Shown: piece by piece, positions 13,791 to 21,509 of the stretch
Layout: the number at the start of each line of letters is the position of its first letter
Numbering within the stretch: the first letter of the stretch is position 1
Source of the DNA: a virus
Strand: one strand, 5' to 3'
Length of the DNA: 23,417 nucleotides
IMG/VR virus record: IMGVR_UViG_3300044951_000251
Coordinates: 1-23,417 of that record
Position numbers and translations under genes: made by a program
The notes under the pieces: model-generated
The model's database searches: none
Told to the model about the DNA's origin: nothing
Seen by the model: only the letters and a program-made list of their open reading frames with translations

Positions 13791-15497
13791 TTATGCCTTA
13801 TGATCAAAGTTTACGTAAAAAGTTGCCTCTTCTATCACAGTATTTGAACTGACTGCGGTAGCGTATTGTATAAAGTTGCTGATGTCGTTTAAATTAACGC
13901 CGTTGCCAGTCCAATTGGGCCGGCTACGACTAAGTTCTGTATCTAGTCTATCTAATGTAATAAGTATTGTTTTAAATGGTACAATGTTTTGTTTAAATGC
14001 CTGTGTGCCTTGACGACTTGCGTGTTCTAATGCTGCCTTGCTAATTCTATATGTTTCAAAACGAGGCTCGGGAGCAACAATACTTTTGCTGCCTGTGCTG
14101 CCAATGTTAATGATATGCCCAGTTTTTCTTGCTGTTTTCCATGCATCGTACACAGCCATGTATATTTGTGATTGTGCAAAGTTAGCCCAGTCTTCTTGTG
14201 GTGGACCGTCGAATGCATTGTTAACAAACACATCAAAGTCTAAACTTATTTCTGCAATTTCTTTGGCATGTTTGGTAATGTCGTAACCTTGCGTACGGCT
14301 AATACTAGTTCCACCAAAGGTCTGTACCAACTGTAGCCCCAGGCCACGATTACCACCAGTGATTAAGAATGTTTTGTTCATTTTTGTTTGATCCCATACC
14401 TTTTGAAACTGCTTGCCGCAGGTTAGTGCGCATTCAAACAGTCGCTCAGGAAATGTATTATACTTCCAACTGTTCACAAGGTCTACCCAAAAAGAGTTAG
14501 TAAACACCTGTTCCAGTGAACGATGATGTATGTTTAAGTTGTCAGCACCGTGGCGGTTGACAAATTCTTGTACTTGATTCTCTCCATCCACTGTGCTTAA
14601 ATCATTACTACACGGCAGCACAGATTGATCACGGAACCTAGCGTCACTAAGATTGTGATTTAACATATTGCACGGCAACACAAGTCCTGCGGCATTAATA
14701 GCAACTTTGTTGCCTTTTAGTGAGTCACAACAAATTTCTGTGTTGGCAAAGTATTCTTTAATATTTGGGTATTGTTTTTTTAAATCTGGCAGTATATTAA
14801 TGCTTTTGTTTTTGTATTGCGGTAGAGCAGTGGGTTTTATAACATACTCTGTTTGTCCTTGCCGATTTTGTACAGGCCACTCTGAAAATTCTTCCATGGT
14901 GTTGTGGTTTAAGAATCTACCAGTGGCACGATATTTAAAATCTCGAAAGCCTAGACTGACACTTAACTTTTGTGCCTGATTGACTTGATGTTGATTATGT
15001 TCAAATATAATGTAGTTCCATACTGCACGGCCGCCTGCGGTAATGTATGCAGTGGCATTGCTGATAATCTTGTCAAAGTCAGTGTTGCGTCTATACAAGT
15101 GGTTGGTATCAGCAAGACCGTCAATGTTAAAATCTATTTGCCCGAAGCCACCGATAATCTTGGCCATCTCGGTCCAGTATTCTGTATCGTGTGCGCTACC
15201 ATTGGTGTGTATGTATAACCAAAGTGTAGGACACTTGCGTCTAAAGTCACGCAAGATATCCAGGAATTCTGGATGCATAATAGGATCACCGTAACTGCCA
15301 CAGAAGAACACTTGTCTTAATCGATTGCATAGTTCTTCAGTAAACGCACGGTCTATTACCTGCCTAGGAAGGTGTTCAAGTTTAAGATATGGGTTAAGCA
15401 CACCACCATTGACGTTGCGAGGACATTGCGGACACGCGGCATTGCAGTAAGTGGTTACTTCAATCTGGTACTCGTCAATAACATTAAAATCGAACAT
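13791..15497 (-). CDS. Radical SAM enzyme fused to a short-chain dehydrogenase/reductase
   Basis: A 568-residue two-domain protein. Residues 1-~365 are a radical SAM domain: CNAACPQC at 18-25 gives the three [4Fe-4S]-binding Cys (18, 22, 25), FCGSYGDP follows, and later Cys residues (ICCDS, LPCNM, CALTC) suggest a SPASM-like auxiliary cluster region. Residues 373-568 are a complete SDR: TGGNRGLG nucleotide-binding loop (380-387), VNNA (425-428), INIGSTGS and the catalytic YRISK (Tyr483, Lys487). An internal ATG at the SDR start (14381) has no good RBS, so a true fusion is more likely than two genes. It starts 3 nt after the previous stop. The pairing suggests a radical modification followed by oxidation or reduction of the same substrate; the substrate is unknown. 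Confidence 0.88.
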   Translation of the reverse strand: MFDFNVIDEYQIEVTTYCNAACPQCPRNVNGGVLNPYLKLEHLPRQVIDRAFTEELCNRLRQVFFCGSYGDPIMHPEFLDILRDFRRKCPTLWLYIHTNGSAHDTEYWTEMAKIIGGFGQIDFNIDGLADTNHLYRRNTDFDKIISNATAYITAGGRAVWNYIIFEHNQHQVNQAQKLSVSLGFRDFKYRATGRFLNHNTMEEFSEWPVQNRQGQTEYVIKPTALPQYKNKSINILPDLKKQYPNIKEYFANTEICCDSLKGNKVAINAAGLVLPCNMLNHNLSDARFRDQSVLPCSNDLSTVDGENQVQEFVNRHGADNLNIHHRSLEQVFTNSFWVDLVNSWKYNTFPERLFECALTCGKQFQKVWDQTKMNKTFLITGGNRGLGLQLVQTFGGTSISRTQGYDITKHAKEIAEISLDFDVFVNNAFDGPPQEDWANFAQSQIYMAVYDAWKTARKTGHIINIGSTGSKSIVAPEPRFETYRISKAALEHASRQGTQAFKQNIVPFKTILITLDRLDTELSRSRPNWTGNGVNLNDISNFIQYATAVSSNTVIEEATFYVNFDHKA

Positions 15498-15500
15498 TTT

Positions 15501-16046
15501 TTAAATCTCAGGTAAATCTTTGAAAAAATTTTTAGCTTCTTGCAACACAGATGCACTAGTTTTAAAAATAGTATTATCCAGACTTAGCCTATCTTTTTTG
15601 CGGCATTCAATAATCCAATCAATGAAAGGGTAGAAAAATGTATACCGCCATGTGCCGTTGTGCCCTAGATATAAATTAGGGGCTATGTACGAAGGTAATT
15701 CTTGACCAGAATCTACCATATCTGAAATGTAGGACAGACCATATACTGGCCAAAATTGACCAATCTGTAACTCAGTGTCAGTCAGTCGTACCTGGTCGAT
15801 TGTGATAGACTTGATGTAAACATATTTGTCCACAGCAATTGACCCATCAGGATTGTAAAGATGATCAGTGTCTGTTTTGCCAAAGTGTACAATTTTAAGT
15901 TCGTGTTCGCTGTAGCCAATATCAAATTCACGATTAAATTGTGGTATTGCCGGACCTTCGTACAAGATTATATAATCATCTATTAGAATTTTAATTAAAG
16001 GAGTGCCCAACTGGTCACCAATTTCAAAATCAATTATTAAGTGCAT
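15501..16046 (-). CDS. Hypothetical beta-rich protein in the radical SAM cluster
   Basis: A 181-residue protein with no recognised family. The first ~110 residues alternate hydrophobic and polar residues (IKILIDDYIILYEG; HELKIVHFGKTDTDH; KYVYIKSITIDQVRL), as in a beta-sandwich, reminiscent of carbohydrate-binding modules. The C-terminal third has Trp/Tyr-rich WRYTFFYPFIDWII and a helix. No signal peptide. Its ATG overlaps the B12 radical SAM stop by one base (TAATG), and the radical SAM-SDR gene follows after 3 nt, so the three are very likely made together. It could be a binding partner or substrate carrier; this is speculation. Confidence 0.7.
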   Translation of the reverse strand: MHLIIDFEIGDQLGTPLIKILIDDYIILYEGPAIPQFNREFDIGYSEHELKIVHFGKTDTDHLYNPDGSIAVDKYVYIKSITIDQVRLTDTELQIGQFWPVYGLSYISDMVDSGQELPSYIAPNLYLGHNGTWRYTFFYPFIDWIIECRKKDRLSLDNTIFKTSASVLQEAKNFFKDLPEI

Positions 16047-17545
16047 TAATGAATCACTCCTGCTAATCGGTCAAGGCGACTTTTATAGTTGTCCATTAAC
16101 ACTTTGAGTTGGTCGTCACCTTTCCAGAAAGTATACCCTAACTTAACTGCTACTTCTTGTGCTTCAATTCTACGATGAATGCGCTCTTTGTAACTAAGTG
16201 TAGGATTATCCAAACATTTCCAATCAGGTCCCTCGGGTCTATTTCCATTAACTCCTACTATGTTAAGTAATGGATACTCTGACCAAATTGGAGTACCTTC
16301 TTCGATTGTCAAGGTAGTTCCTAAGTTTACACCTATAATGGTACCATCAGCAACATATGGCTGATATTTACGCAACATGTCAAGTGTTTGGTCAAAGTCC
16401 TCTCGAGTTTCTGTGGGAAAACCAACAATAATAAGAAAATAAGCATTAACTCCATGCTTACTAAACATCTTCATAGTAAAGTCTAAATCAATGTTAGTGA
16501 ACCCTTTTCTCATATGTTCTTTTACACGGTCGCTTCCTGATTCAACGCCAATGACCATACATTCGGCTCCACCTCTTCCCATTAATTCATAGTCTCGCTC
16601 CTGCATCATCTGCTCACTGCGAACAATGTAGTGGCTACTATATTTGAAATAGCGATCGGGAAGATTATGTTTTTCGTAATATTCAATAAGTTTACGATTG
16701 AATATTCTAAAATCTTTGACACTTCCGTTACATAAAGCATCATGAAAGAAAAAGTCACGAACTCCGTACTTTTCATAGTAGTGTACTAGTTCGTTAAACA
16801 ACCGTTCACCTGTTTTATACCTATATCCTCCGTGCATAGTAGGAATATCGCAAAACATACAGTTGCGAACACACCCGCGACTGGTTTCCATTGGTAGCAC
16901 ACCATTTTCATATCCGCTGTAATATTTTTTAATATCAAAGTCGTCAAAGTTCATAAACTCGTGGGCGTTGACGTCACTCCTCTCAGCAAAGTTATCTGAA
17001 TCAATCCCTAGTGCATCAAACTTGCCTGATATTAATGAATCTATAGTGGTTTCAACTTCGCCTCTTACCCAATGGGCAATTAATCCTTTTTGTTTTAGTT
17101 CGTATGCAAACTCGGGTCGATCAGCGTAACTTCCATTTTCGCAACGAACTAACCCTTGACCGCCGATAACAACTGGAATGTCTGTGTGTTGTTTCCAAAG
17201 AGATAAAAAATCTCTAGTAAATCTTTGCGCCTGCCAGGTAAACACACTAACCATTAGCCAATTAGGATTATACTTTTTAATTCTGTAAACCCACTCGGTC
17301 ATCCAATCAGTGTATAACCTCAGTTCATCTTGATCTAAATTAATCTGATAATTAAAAAAGTAATCATCAAGTTTCCAAAATAATTTTTCTCCATGTAATT
17401 TTCTAAAGTTACTATGAAAATCTAAATTAATATCTAATATTTTAGAATCAAGGCCACGCTTCTGCAATAAAGATTTTATGATACTTGGCGCCGCCGCTGG
17501 TCGCAATGCGGCAATTCTTGGAACAGATAAAATAATTGCAAACAT
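16046..17545 (-). CDS. B12-binding-type radical SAM enzyme
   Basis: A 499-residue protein with class B (cobalamin-type) radical SAM architecture. Residues 1-~180 are a Rossmann-like B12-binding-type domain (SVPRIAALRPAAAPSIIKSL; PVVIGGQGLV; HWVRGEVETTI). The radical SAM domain follows with TSRGCVRNCMFC (Cys225, 229, 232), FFFHDALCNG, the Glu/Ser-rich VIGVESGSDRV and IVGFPTETREDF, all typical of the family. Such enzymes perform methylations or other radical chemistry; the substrate cannot be read from sequence. Starts 2 nt after gp46 and overlaps the next gene by 1 nt. This gene and its neighbours look more A+T-rich than gp46 and gp47. Confidence 0.88.
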   Translation of the reverse strand: MFAIILSVPRIAALRPAAAPSIIKSLLQKRGLDSKILDINLDFHSNFRKLHGEKLFWKLDDYFFNYQINLDQDELRLYTDWMTEWVYRIKKYNPNWLMVSVFTWQAQRFTRDFLSLWKQHTDIPVVIGGQGLVRCENGSYADRPEFAYELKQKGLIAHWVRGEVETTIDSLISGKFDALGIDSDNFAERSDVNAHEFMNFDDFDIKKYYSGYENGVLPMETSRGCVRNCMFCDIPTMHGGYRYKTGERLFNELVHYYEKYGVRDFFFHDALCNGSVKDFRIFNRKLIEYYEKHNLPDRYFKYSSHYIVRSEQMMQERDYELMGRGGAECMVIGVESGSDRVKEHMRKGFTNIDLDFTMKMFSKHGVNAYFLIIVGFPTETREDFDQTLDMLRKYQPYVADGTIIGVNLGTTLTIEEGTPIWSEYPLLNIVGVNGNRPEGPDWKCLDNPTLSYKERIHRRIEAQEVAVKLGYTFWKGDDQLKVLMDNYKSRLDRLAGVIH

Positions 17546-17547
17546 GA

Positions 17548-19629
17548 TTACGCTAGTTCTATATCCGTATTATAACTGGTGAAGCCATTCTCTTTGATTA
17601 CTTTGAGAATGTTCTCTACACGACCAGCAAGTTCGTCTCTATGACTAACAAGCCATATACTCTTATGGCGTTCACGACTCATCTTCTTTAGCAGAGCCAG
17701 GGCATTTTCCACACCCTGTGTGTCTAGTCCGTTGTCAATCAATTCGTCAATGAACAACAAGTTGATTGGGCTGTACAAACTTTCCCATACGTCACGGAAT
17801 GCCCATGACATTGATAGGATAAGTCGATTGCGTTCTCCGCGACTCAAGTTATCAAAGTCTAGTTCACGACCTAGTTCTTCAATCATCACACTCAGATCGT
17901 TTTGAAACTTCACAGTGTGTGGCAAGCCAATACGATCCAAATAGTGTGTAAGGCGTGCATTCAAATAACTCAAGTTTTGATCAATGATCTTCTTGCGTAC
18001 AAAACTATCTTTTGATGTCAACAGTTTGAGCAAGAAGTCTTGATGTTCTTGTAATCTTGTGAGATCATTGAGTGCATCGTAGCTGACAGTTTGCAGGGCT
18101 TGTTGTTGCATTTCTGTAATCTGTTCTGTGTACGGATCCCGTTCCTCGCCTTTGGTAGCAATCTGTGTCAGCAGGGTGTTCATACGACTACGATGATCAA
18201 CTGCCTGTGCTTCTGTATCGTAATGTGTAACAGGCTGTGTGCCAACTTCTACAGGTGTGTGCTCTGCCAGTTGTTCAGCATAGGGATCTGTTTCTGCACG
18301 TTTGGCATCAATCTTGTGTTGAATGTTTTCCAACTCACTGGAATGTCGAATAGCTTCTGTTTCTGTTCGATAGTGTGTGGTAGGTTTTGCACCCAGCACA
18401 CCTAATGCAGTCAATGCATCTGTATTTTCCATCCATTGACCATTAGTACTCAACGCCTGCAGTGCAGACTCTTGTAGGGCTTTCTCTTTTGTTGCCAACA
18501 CTGTTTCGTGATTGGCGTCATGGAAGTCTTGTCCGCAAGCATAACACTTGTGATTTTTTAGTTCTTCAATTTCGGTTTTGAGTTTATCAATGACTTTTTG
18601 TTCTCGAGCTTCGTCGGCAACACACCTGGCAATCAGTTTCTCAAGGTCAGTAATGTCTTTAGATCGTTGTGTGTAAGCAGCCAAGTCTACATGTGCTTGT
18701 AGTTCAGCTGTGATATCAATATGGCTGAGATTGTTGTAAGTTAGTTCCAACTCGCTGATATCTTTTTGTTGTTTTTGTTTCCAAGCAGTTTGTCGACCAA
18801 CTAGAGCGGTATACGCATCTTGTTGTTGTTTCCTTGTGGTCCACACAGCTAGATCTTTGTGAGCCAGCAGTTCTACTTCGATGTCAATCTTGGCTAGGTC
18901 ATCATACTGTGCCACAAGGTACGCCACATCACTATCGTATTTCTTTTGCCAAAGCACTTGCCTGCGTTTCAAACTTTCGATCTGTTCTTCAATGCGCTTG
19001 TTGGCTTCTTGTTCGGCACGGATACGGAATTCTTCTTGTGAAATGCTGTCTTTGGTCTGCCGGTTGAGTTCTTTGATAGCGTCTGCACGTTCGCTCAGCA
19101 AGGTGATACCCAACAACTGCTCAATGATGTTGCGTTGGTCGTTGGCTTTTAAACTCAAGAACGGTTCGGTATAAGTGTTCAGTGCCAACACATGTTTGAA
19201 CATGTCATGACTCATATTCATCACACGTTCAATTGCATCTTGTGTTTCGCGGCTATCGCCTTGTGCTTCGTCAGTAGACACTTGTGCTTCGTTGTTGACA
19301 TAGAATCGTAGCACGTTGGGTTTGCGTCCACGTTCAATTTTGTACTCTTGACCCCCAATGACAAAGTCCAGGCTCACCAGCATGTTCTTACCGTTGGTTT
19401 TGTTAACAAGATTGTCTTTACGTATATTACTTAAGGCCTGCCCGTACAATGCATAACTTAAGGCATTAATGATAGTAGTTTTACCTGTACCGTTGCGTGA
19501 CCCGTCACCGCCTAAGTCAAGATTCTCGCCCAGGACCAGTGTAAGGTCGTTGCGATCAAAGTCAATACCTTGCGTGGCATTGCCCACGCTCATAAAGTTT
19601 TTGACAGTGAGATTTTTAATTTGAATCAA
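17548..19629 (-). CDS. 46: Recombination nuclease subunit gp46 (Rad50/SbcC-like ATPase)
   Basis: A 693-residue SMC/Rad50-type ATPase that works with gp47 in resecting DNA ends, recombination-dependent replication and host DNA degradation. Walker A is GDGSRNGTGKTT (41-52); the zinc hook is CYACGQ (362-367) between coiled-coil arms; the signature motif is LSRGERNR (595-602); Walker B is LLFIDELIDNGLD (624-636); the switch His is in VSHRDE. Both arms hold tandem repeats: residues ~242-263 recur at ~298-319, and ~416-456 at ~466-506. The start is TTG at 19629 with GGAG 6 nt upstream, inside the end of the previous gene (14-nt overlap). In most T4-likes gp47 directly precedes gp46; here two genes intervene. 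Confidence 0.95.
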   Translation of the reverse strand: MIQIKNLTVKNFMSVGNATQGIDFDRNDLTLVLGENLDLGGDGSRNGTGKTTIINALSYALYGQALSNIRKDNLVNKTNGKNMLVSLDFVIGGQEYKIERGRKPNVLRFYVNNEAQVSTDEAQGDSRETQDAIERVMNMSHDMFKHVLALNTYTEPFLSLKANDQRNIIEQLLGITLLSERADAIKELNRQTKDSISQEEFRIRAEQEANKRIEEQIESLKRRQVLWQKKYDSDVAYLVAQYDDLAKIDIEVELLAHKDLAVWTTRKQQQDAYTALVGRQTAWKQKQQKDISELELTYNNLSHIDITAELQAHVDLAAYTQRSKDITDLEKLIARCVADEAREQKVIDKLKTEIEELKNHKCYACGQDFHDANHETVLATKEKALQESALQALSTNGQWMENTDALTALGVLGAKPTTHYRTETEAIRHSSELENIQHKIDAKRAETDPYAEQLAEHTPVEVGTQPVTHYDTEAQAVDHRSRMNTLLTQIATKGEERDPYTEQITEMQQQALQTVSYDALNDLTRLQEHQDFLLKLLTSKDSFVRKKIIDQNLSYLNARLTHYLDRIGLPHTVKFQNDLSVMIEELGRELDFDNLSRGERNRLILSMSWAFRDVWESLYSPINLLFIDELIDNGLDTQGVENALALLKKMSRERHKSIWLVSHRDELAGRVENILKVIKENGFTSYNTDIELA

Positions 19630-20470
19630 TATCTACTCCGTGTTCTTTTAACATTTTAACAATATCAGCAGTGTTTGTAAACCAGTTAGAATAATCATTG
19701 TGCGGAACTTCAATGTTGTACTTTACCCAGATGTAATAGTATACCACTGCTTGAGTCCAAATATCTGTAATATGTGTTAGATCTGTGCGGTTGTTAGTTG
19801 TTGCTAGAGACAACACATTCTTTGCAGTTATCACAGGATCGATATATTTAGAATTTGCCAGGCGCCACTCTTTCCAAATACTATAAAAATCATCTGTTTT
19901 TGCAATAGCATTTATTACAGCATGACATTCCTTGTAATCCTGGTATAATTCGGCTATATCTAACTCAGTGTCAAGTAGCGTATGTTTGTTCCGTGACTTC
20001 CAGACATGCCGGAGTGGATGATCTCGCAAATACAAAAAGTATTTTTCACGTTGTGCCCAGGGCTCGTCAGATTCCCATTGATCAACCGGTAGTTGTTGTT
20101 GAAGGGTGCTTTGCATGCCTTTTTCAATCATGGTTCGGGCAACCACTGGCCAACTGTGATTAGAATAACAAATTTTAATCACAGTTGCATTGGCAAATGT
20201 GTTTTTAAAATTCTCAGATTCGTTGTTGATTCCGTTATCAATTAGCACACAATAGTTTTGATTGTTGACAAACTCAATGCCACCAGGCCAGCATTCGTGA
20301 AGATATTTAGGCACAATTAAATCCAAACTGTGACTATCACCAGTTGATGAAAAATCCAAAGATTTTTTAGGGCGGACAAAATTATCACCGTGTAAAGTTA
20401 GTATAGCATTGACAAAGTGACCAAACCCACCACTTGGATACCACACACAATAAATATTAGAAGTAGTCAA
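19616..20470 (-). CDS. Hypothetical protein between amidinotransferase and gp46
   Basis: A 284-residue protein of unknown family. I chose TTG at 20470: AGAAGG lies 8 nt upstream, whereas the more upstream TTG at 20491 has no RBS and overlaps the amidinotransferase more. The N-terminus then reads TTSNIYCVWYPSGGFGHFVN; the YPSGGFGH segment resembles the substrate loop of some sulfotransferase- or glycosyltransferase-like proteins, but the P-loop Lys of sulfotransferases is absent. The rest is helical and rich in Trp/Tyr. No membrane segment. It overlaps both neighbours by 14 nt, the same distance at each end. Likely acts with the amidinotransferase; function unknown. Confidence 0.72.
   Translation of the reverse strand: MTTSNIYCVWYPSGGFGHFVNAILTLHGDNFVRPKKSLDFSSTGDSHSLDLIVPKYLHECWPGGIEFVNNQNYCVLIDNGINNESENFKNTFANATVIKICYSNHSWPVVARTMIEKGMQSTLQQQLPVDQWESDEPWAQREKYFLYLRDHPLRHVWKSRNKHTLLDTELDIAELYQDYKECHAVINAIAKTDDFYSIWKEWRLANSKYIDPVITAKNVLSLATTNNRTDLTHITDIWTQAVVYYYIWVKYNIEVPHNDYSNWFTNTADIVKMLKEHGVDIDSN
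19636..19639 (-). promoter_or_regulatory. RBS deciding the TTG start of gp46
   Basis: GGAG lies 6 nt before the TTG at 19629, inside the preceding gene. The TTG start keeps the conserved IQIKNLTVKNF beginning of the ATPase domain. Confidence 0.65.
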
Positions 20471-21509
20471 TGCAATCACCTTCTCGCACAATGTCTAGGG
20501 TCGCGCAGTGTAGACCACAATCCCAAAAAAATCTATGTCTGAATGGAACGATATGTGGGGTAATTCCATGTCTTTCCAGAGCCAAAATAATAGCAGGATT
20601 ATGGCTATTGATGATAGCATTCTGTTGATTGATCATAAAAAGATTAACATCAAATTGTGTTTCCATTGAATATCCTACCCAGGAATTAAACTTGGTGCTG
20701 ACCAAATCAATCAATGCTGGATCTAATTCTTGATTTTTGATCCACCATTGTCCTTGAGTTGCTCTTAGAGATCTCAGTGCCTGATCATTGTCAGTATGTG
20801 AATGCCAGGGCACCTGTATAACCTCCCACCCGGGAAAACTATCTTTATACGTCAACGGATTCATATAAGTTACAATCAACCCAGGAACAACAGGAGAAAA
20901 CACTGCATCACTGTGTCCCCCGCAATCCACATAGTGGATTTTATATTTGTTAAAATAATTCGGTATAATTTTAGATTGTAATAATTTAAAATAGTCTTTT
21001 TTGTGATATGTGGGATCATGACTATAAAAATCAAAAAACAAATCTTTACCTACCCTGGTAATACAAGGTGGTGCCACTTTCTTCCACACGTCTTCATCTT
21101 TTCGATGATCTAATAACTGTGTCGGGTTCACCGAATCAATAAAACTATTCCAAGGATCAACATAGCCGTCTCCAAACCCGTTGTGTATGGCATGAAGAGT
21201 TTGGCCAATAACAATCATATCATCTCTTGGTTGCATCGGGGGTCGCTTATAAATTTCTTGGCCGGTATCAGCAGTGTACAAATACATTCCATAGTTGGAT
21301 GAAATTTCTGGCCGTATAACTTTTACGTTAAACTTTTGTAAAACTGATATTAATTTCTGGTAGTCTTCTTCTGTTTCTATAGAAATCCGTTCAAAGATAG
21401 ATCTTAATCGTGCATCTTGAATAAAACTAAAAAAATCAGGCGGATAACATTGACCTACCAGGCAAGTTTGCAGCGGTTGAAATCCGCTATTACTATTGGG
21501 ACTGATCAT
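20457..21509 (-). CDS. Amidinotransferase (guanidino-group-modifying superfamily)
   Basis: A 350-residue member of the arginine:glycine amidinotransferase/deiminase superfamily. Candidate catalytic residues are all present: Asp/His pair in CGGHSDAVFSP (His199, Asp201) and the nucleophilic Cys335 in GLHCATLDIVREG, the canonical C-terminal motif. N-terminal SGFQPLQTCLVG matches the 'EWdpL...VG' strand of the fold. These enzymes move an amidino group from arginine to an amine, or hydrolyse guanidino groups. Its start overlaps the gp47 stop (ATGA), and it is coupled to the next gene. In a phage it might modify a metabolite, a polyamine or a modified base; this is open. It appears more A+T-rich than gp47, suggesting later acquisition. 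Confidence 0.88.
   Translation of the reverse strand: MISPNSNSGFQPLQTCLVGQCYPPDFFSFIQDARLRSIFERISIETEEDYQKLISVLQKFNVKVIRPEISSNYGMYLYTADTGQEIYKRPPMQPRDDMIVIGQTLHAIHNGFGDGYVDPWNSFIDSVNPTQLLDHRKDEDVWKKVAPPCITRVGKDLFFDFYSHDPTYHKKDYFKLLQSKIIPNYFNKYKIHYVDCGGHSDAVFSPVVPGLIVTYMNPLTYKDSFPGWEVIQVPWHSHTDNDQALRSLRATQGQWWIKNQELDPALIDLVSTKFNSWVGYSMETQFDVNLFMINQQNAIINSHNPAIILALERHGITPHIVPFRHRFFWDCGLHCATLDIVREGDCIDYF
20479..20485 (-). promoter_or_regulatory. RBS deciding the TTG start at 20470
   Basis: The minus strand reads GAGAAGG, 8 nt before TTG, within the last codons of the amidinotransferase gene. Confidence 0.6.

Noticed and set aside
14381-14381. Separate SDR gene starting at the internal ATG
   Set aside because: No good RBS and the frame is continuous with the radical SAM domain; kept as a fusion with the alternative noted.
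16370-16382. CGTAAATATC motif on the minus strand inside the B12 radical SAM gene (and similar TAAATA cores inside other genes near 14,930, 19,840 and 20,300)
   Set aside because: Inside coding sequence with no gene start nearby; expected by chance in A+T-rich DNA. They show that the motif alone is not proof of a promoter.
20157-20491. Sulfotransferase assignment for the gene at 19616-20470 from its YPSGGFGH segment
   Set aside because: The PAPS-binding P-loop Lys and the later 3'-phosphate motif are not visible.
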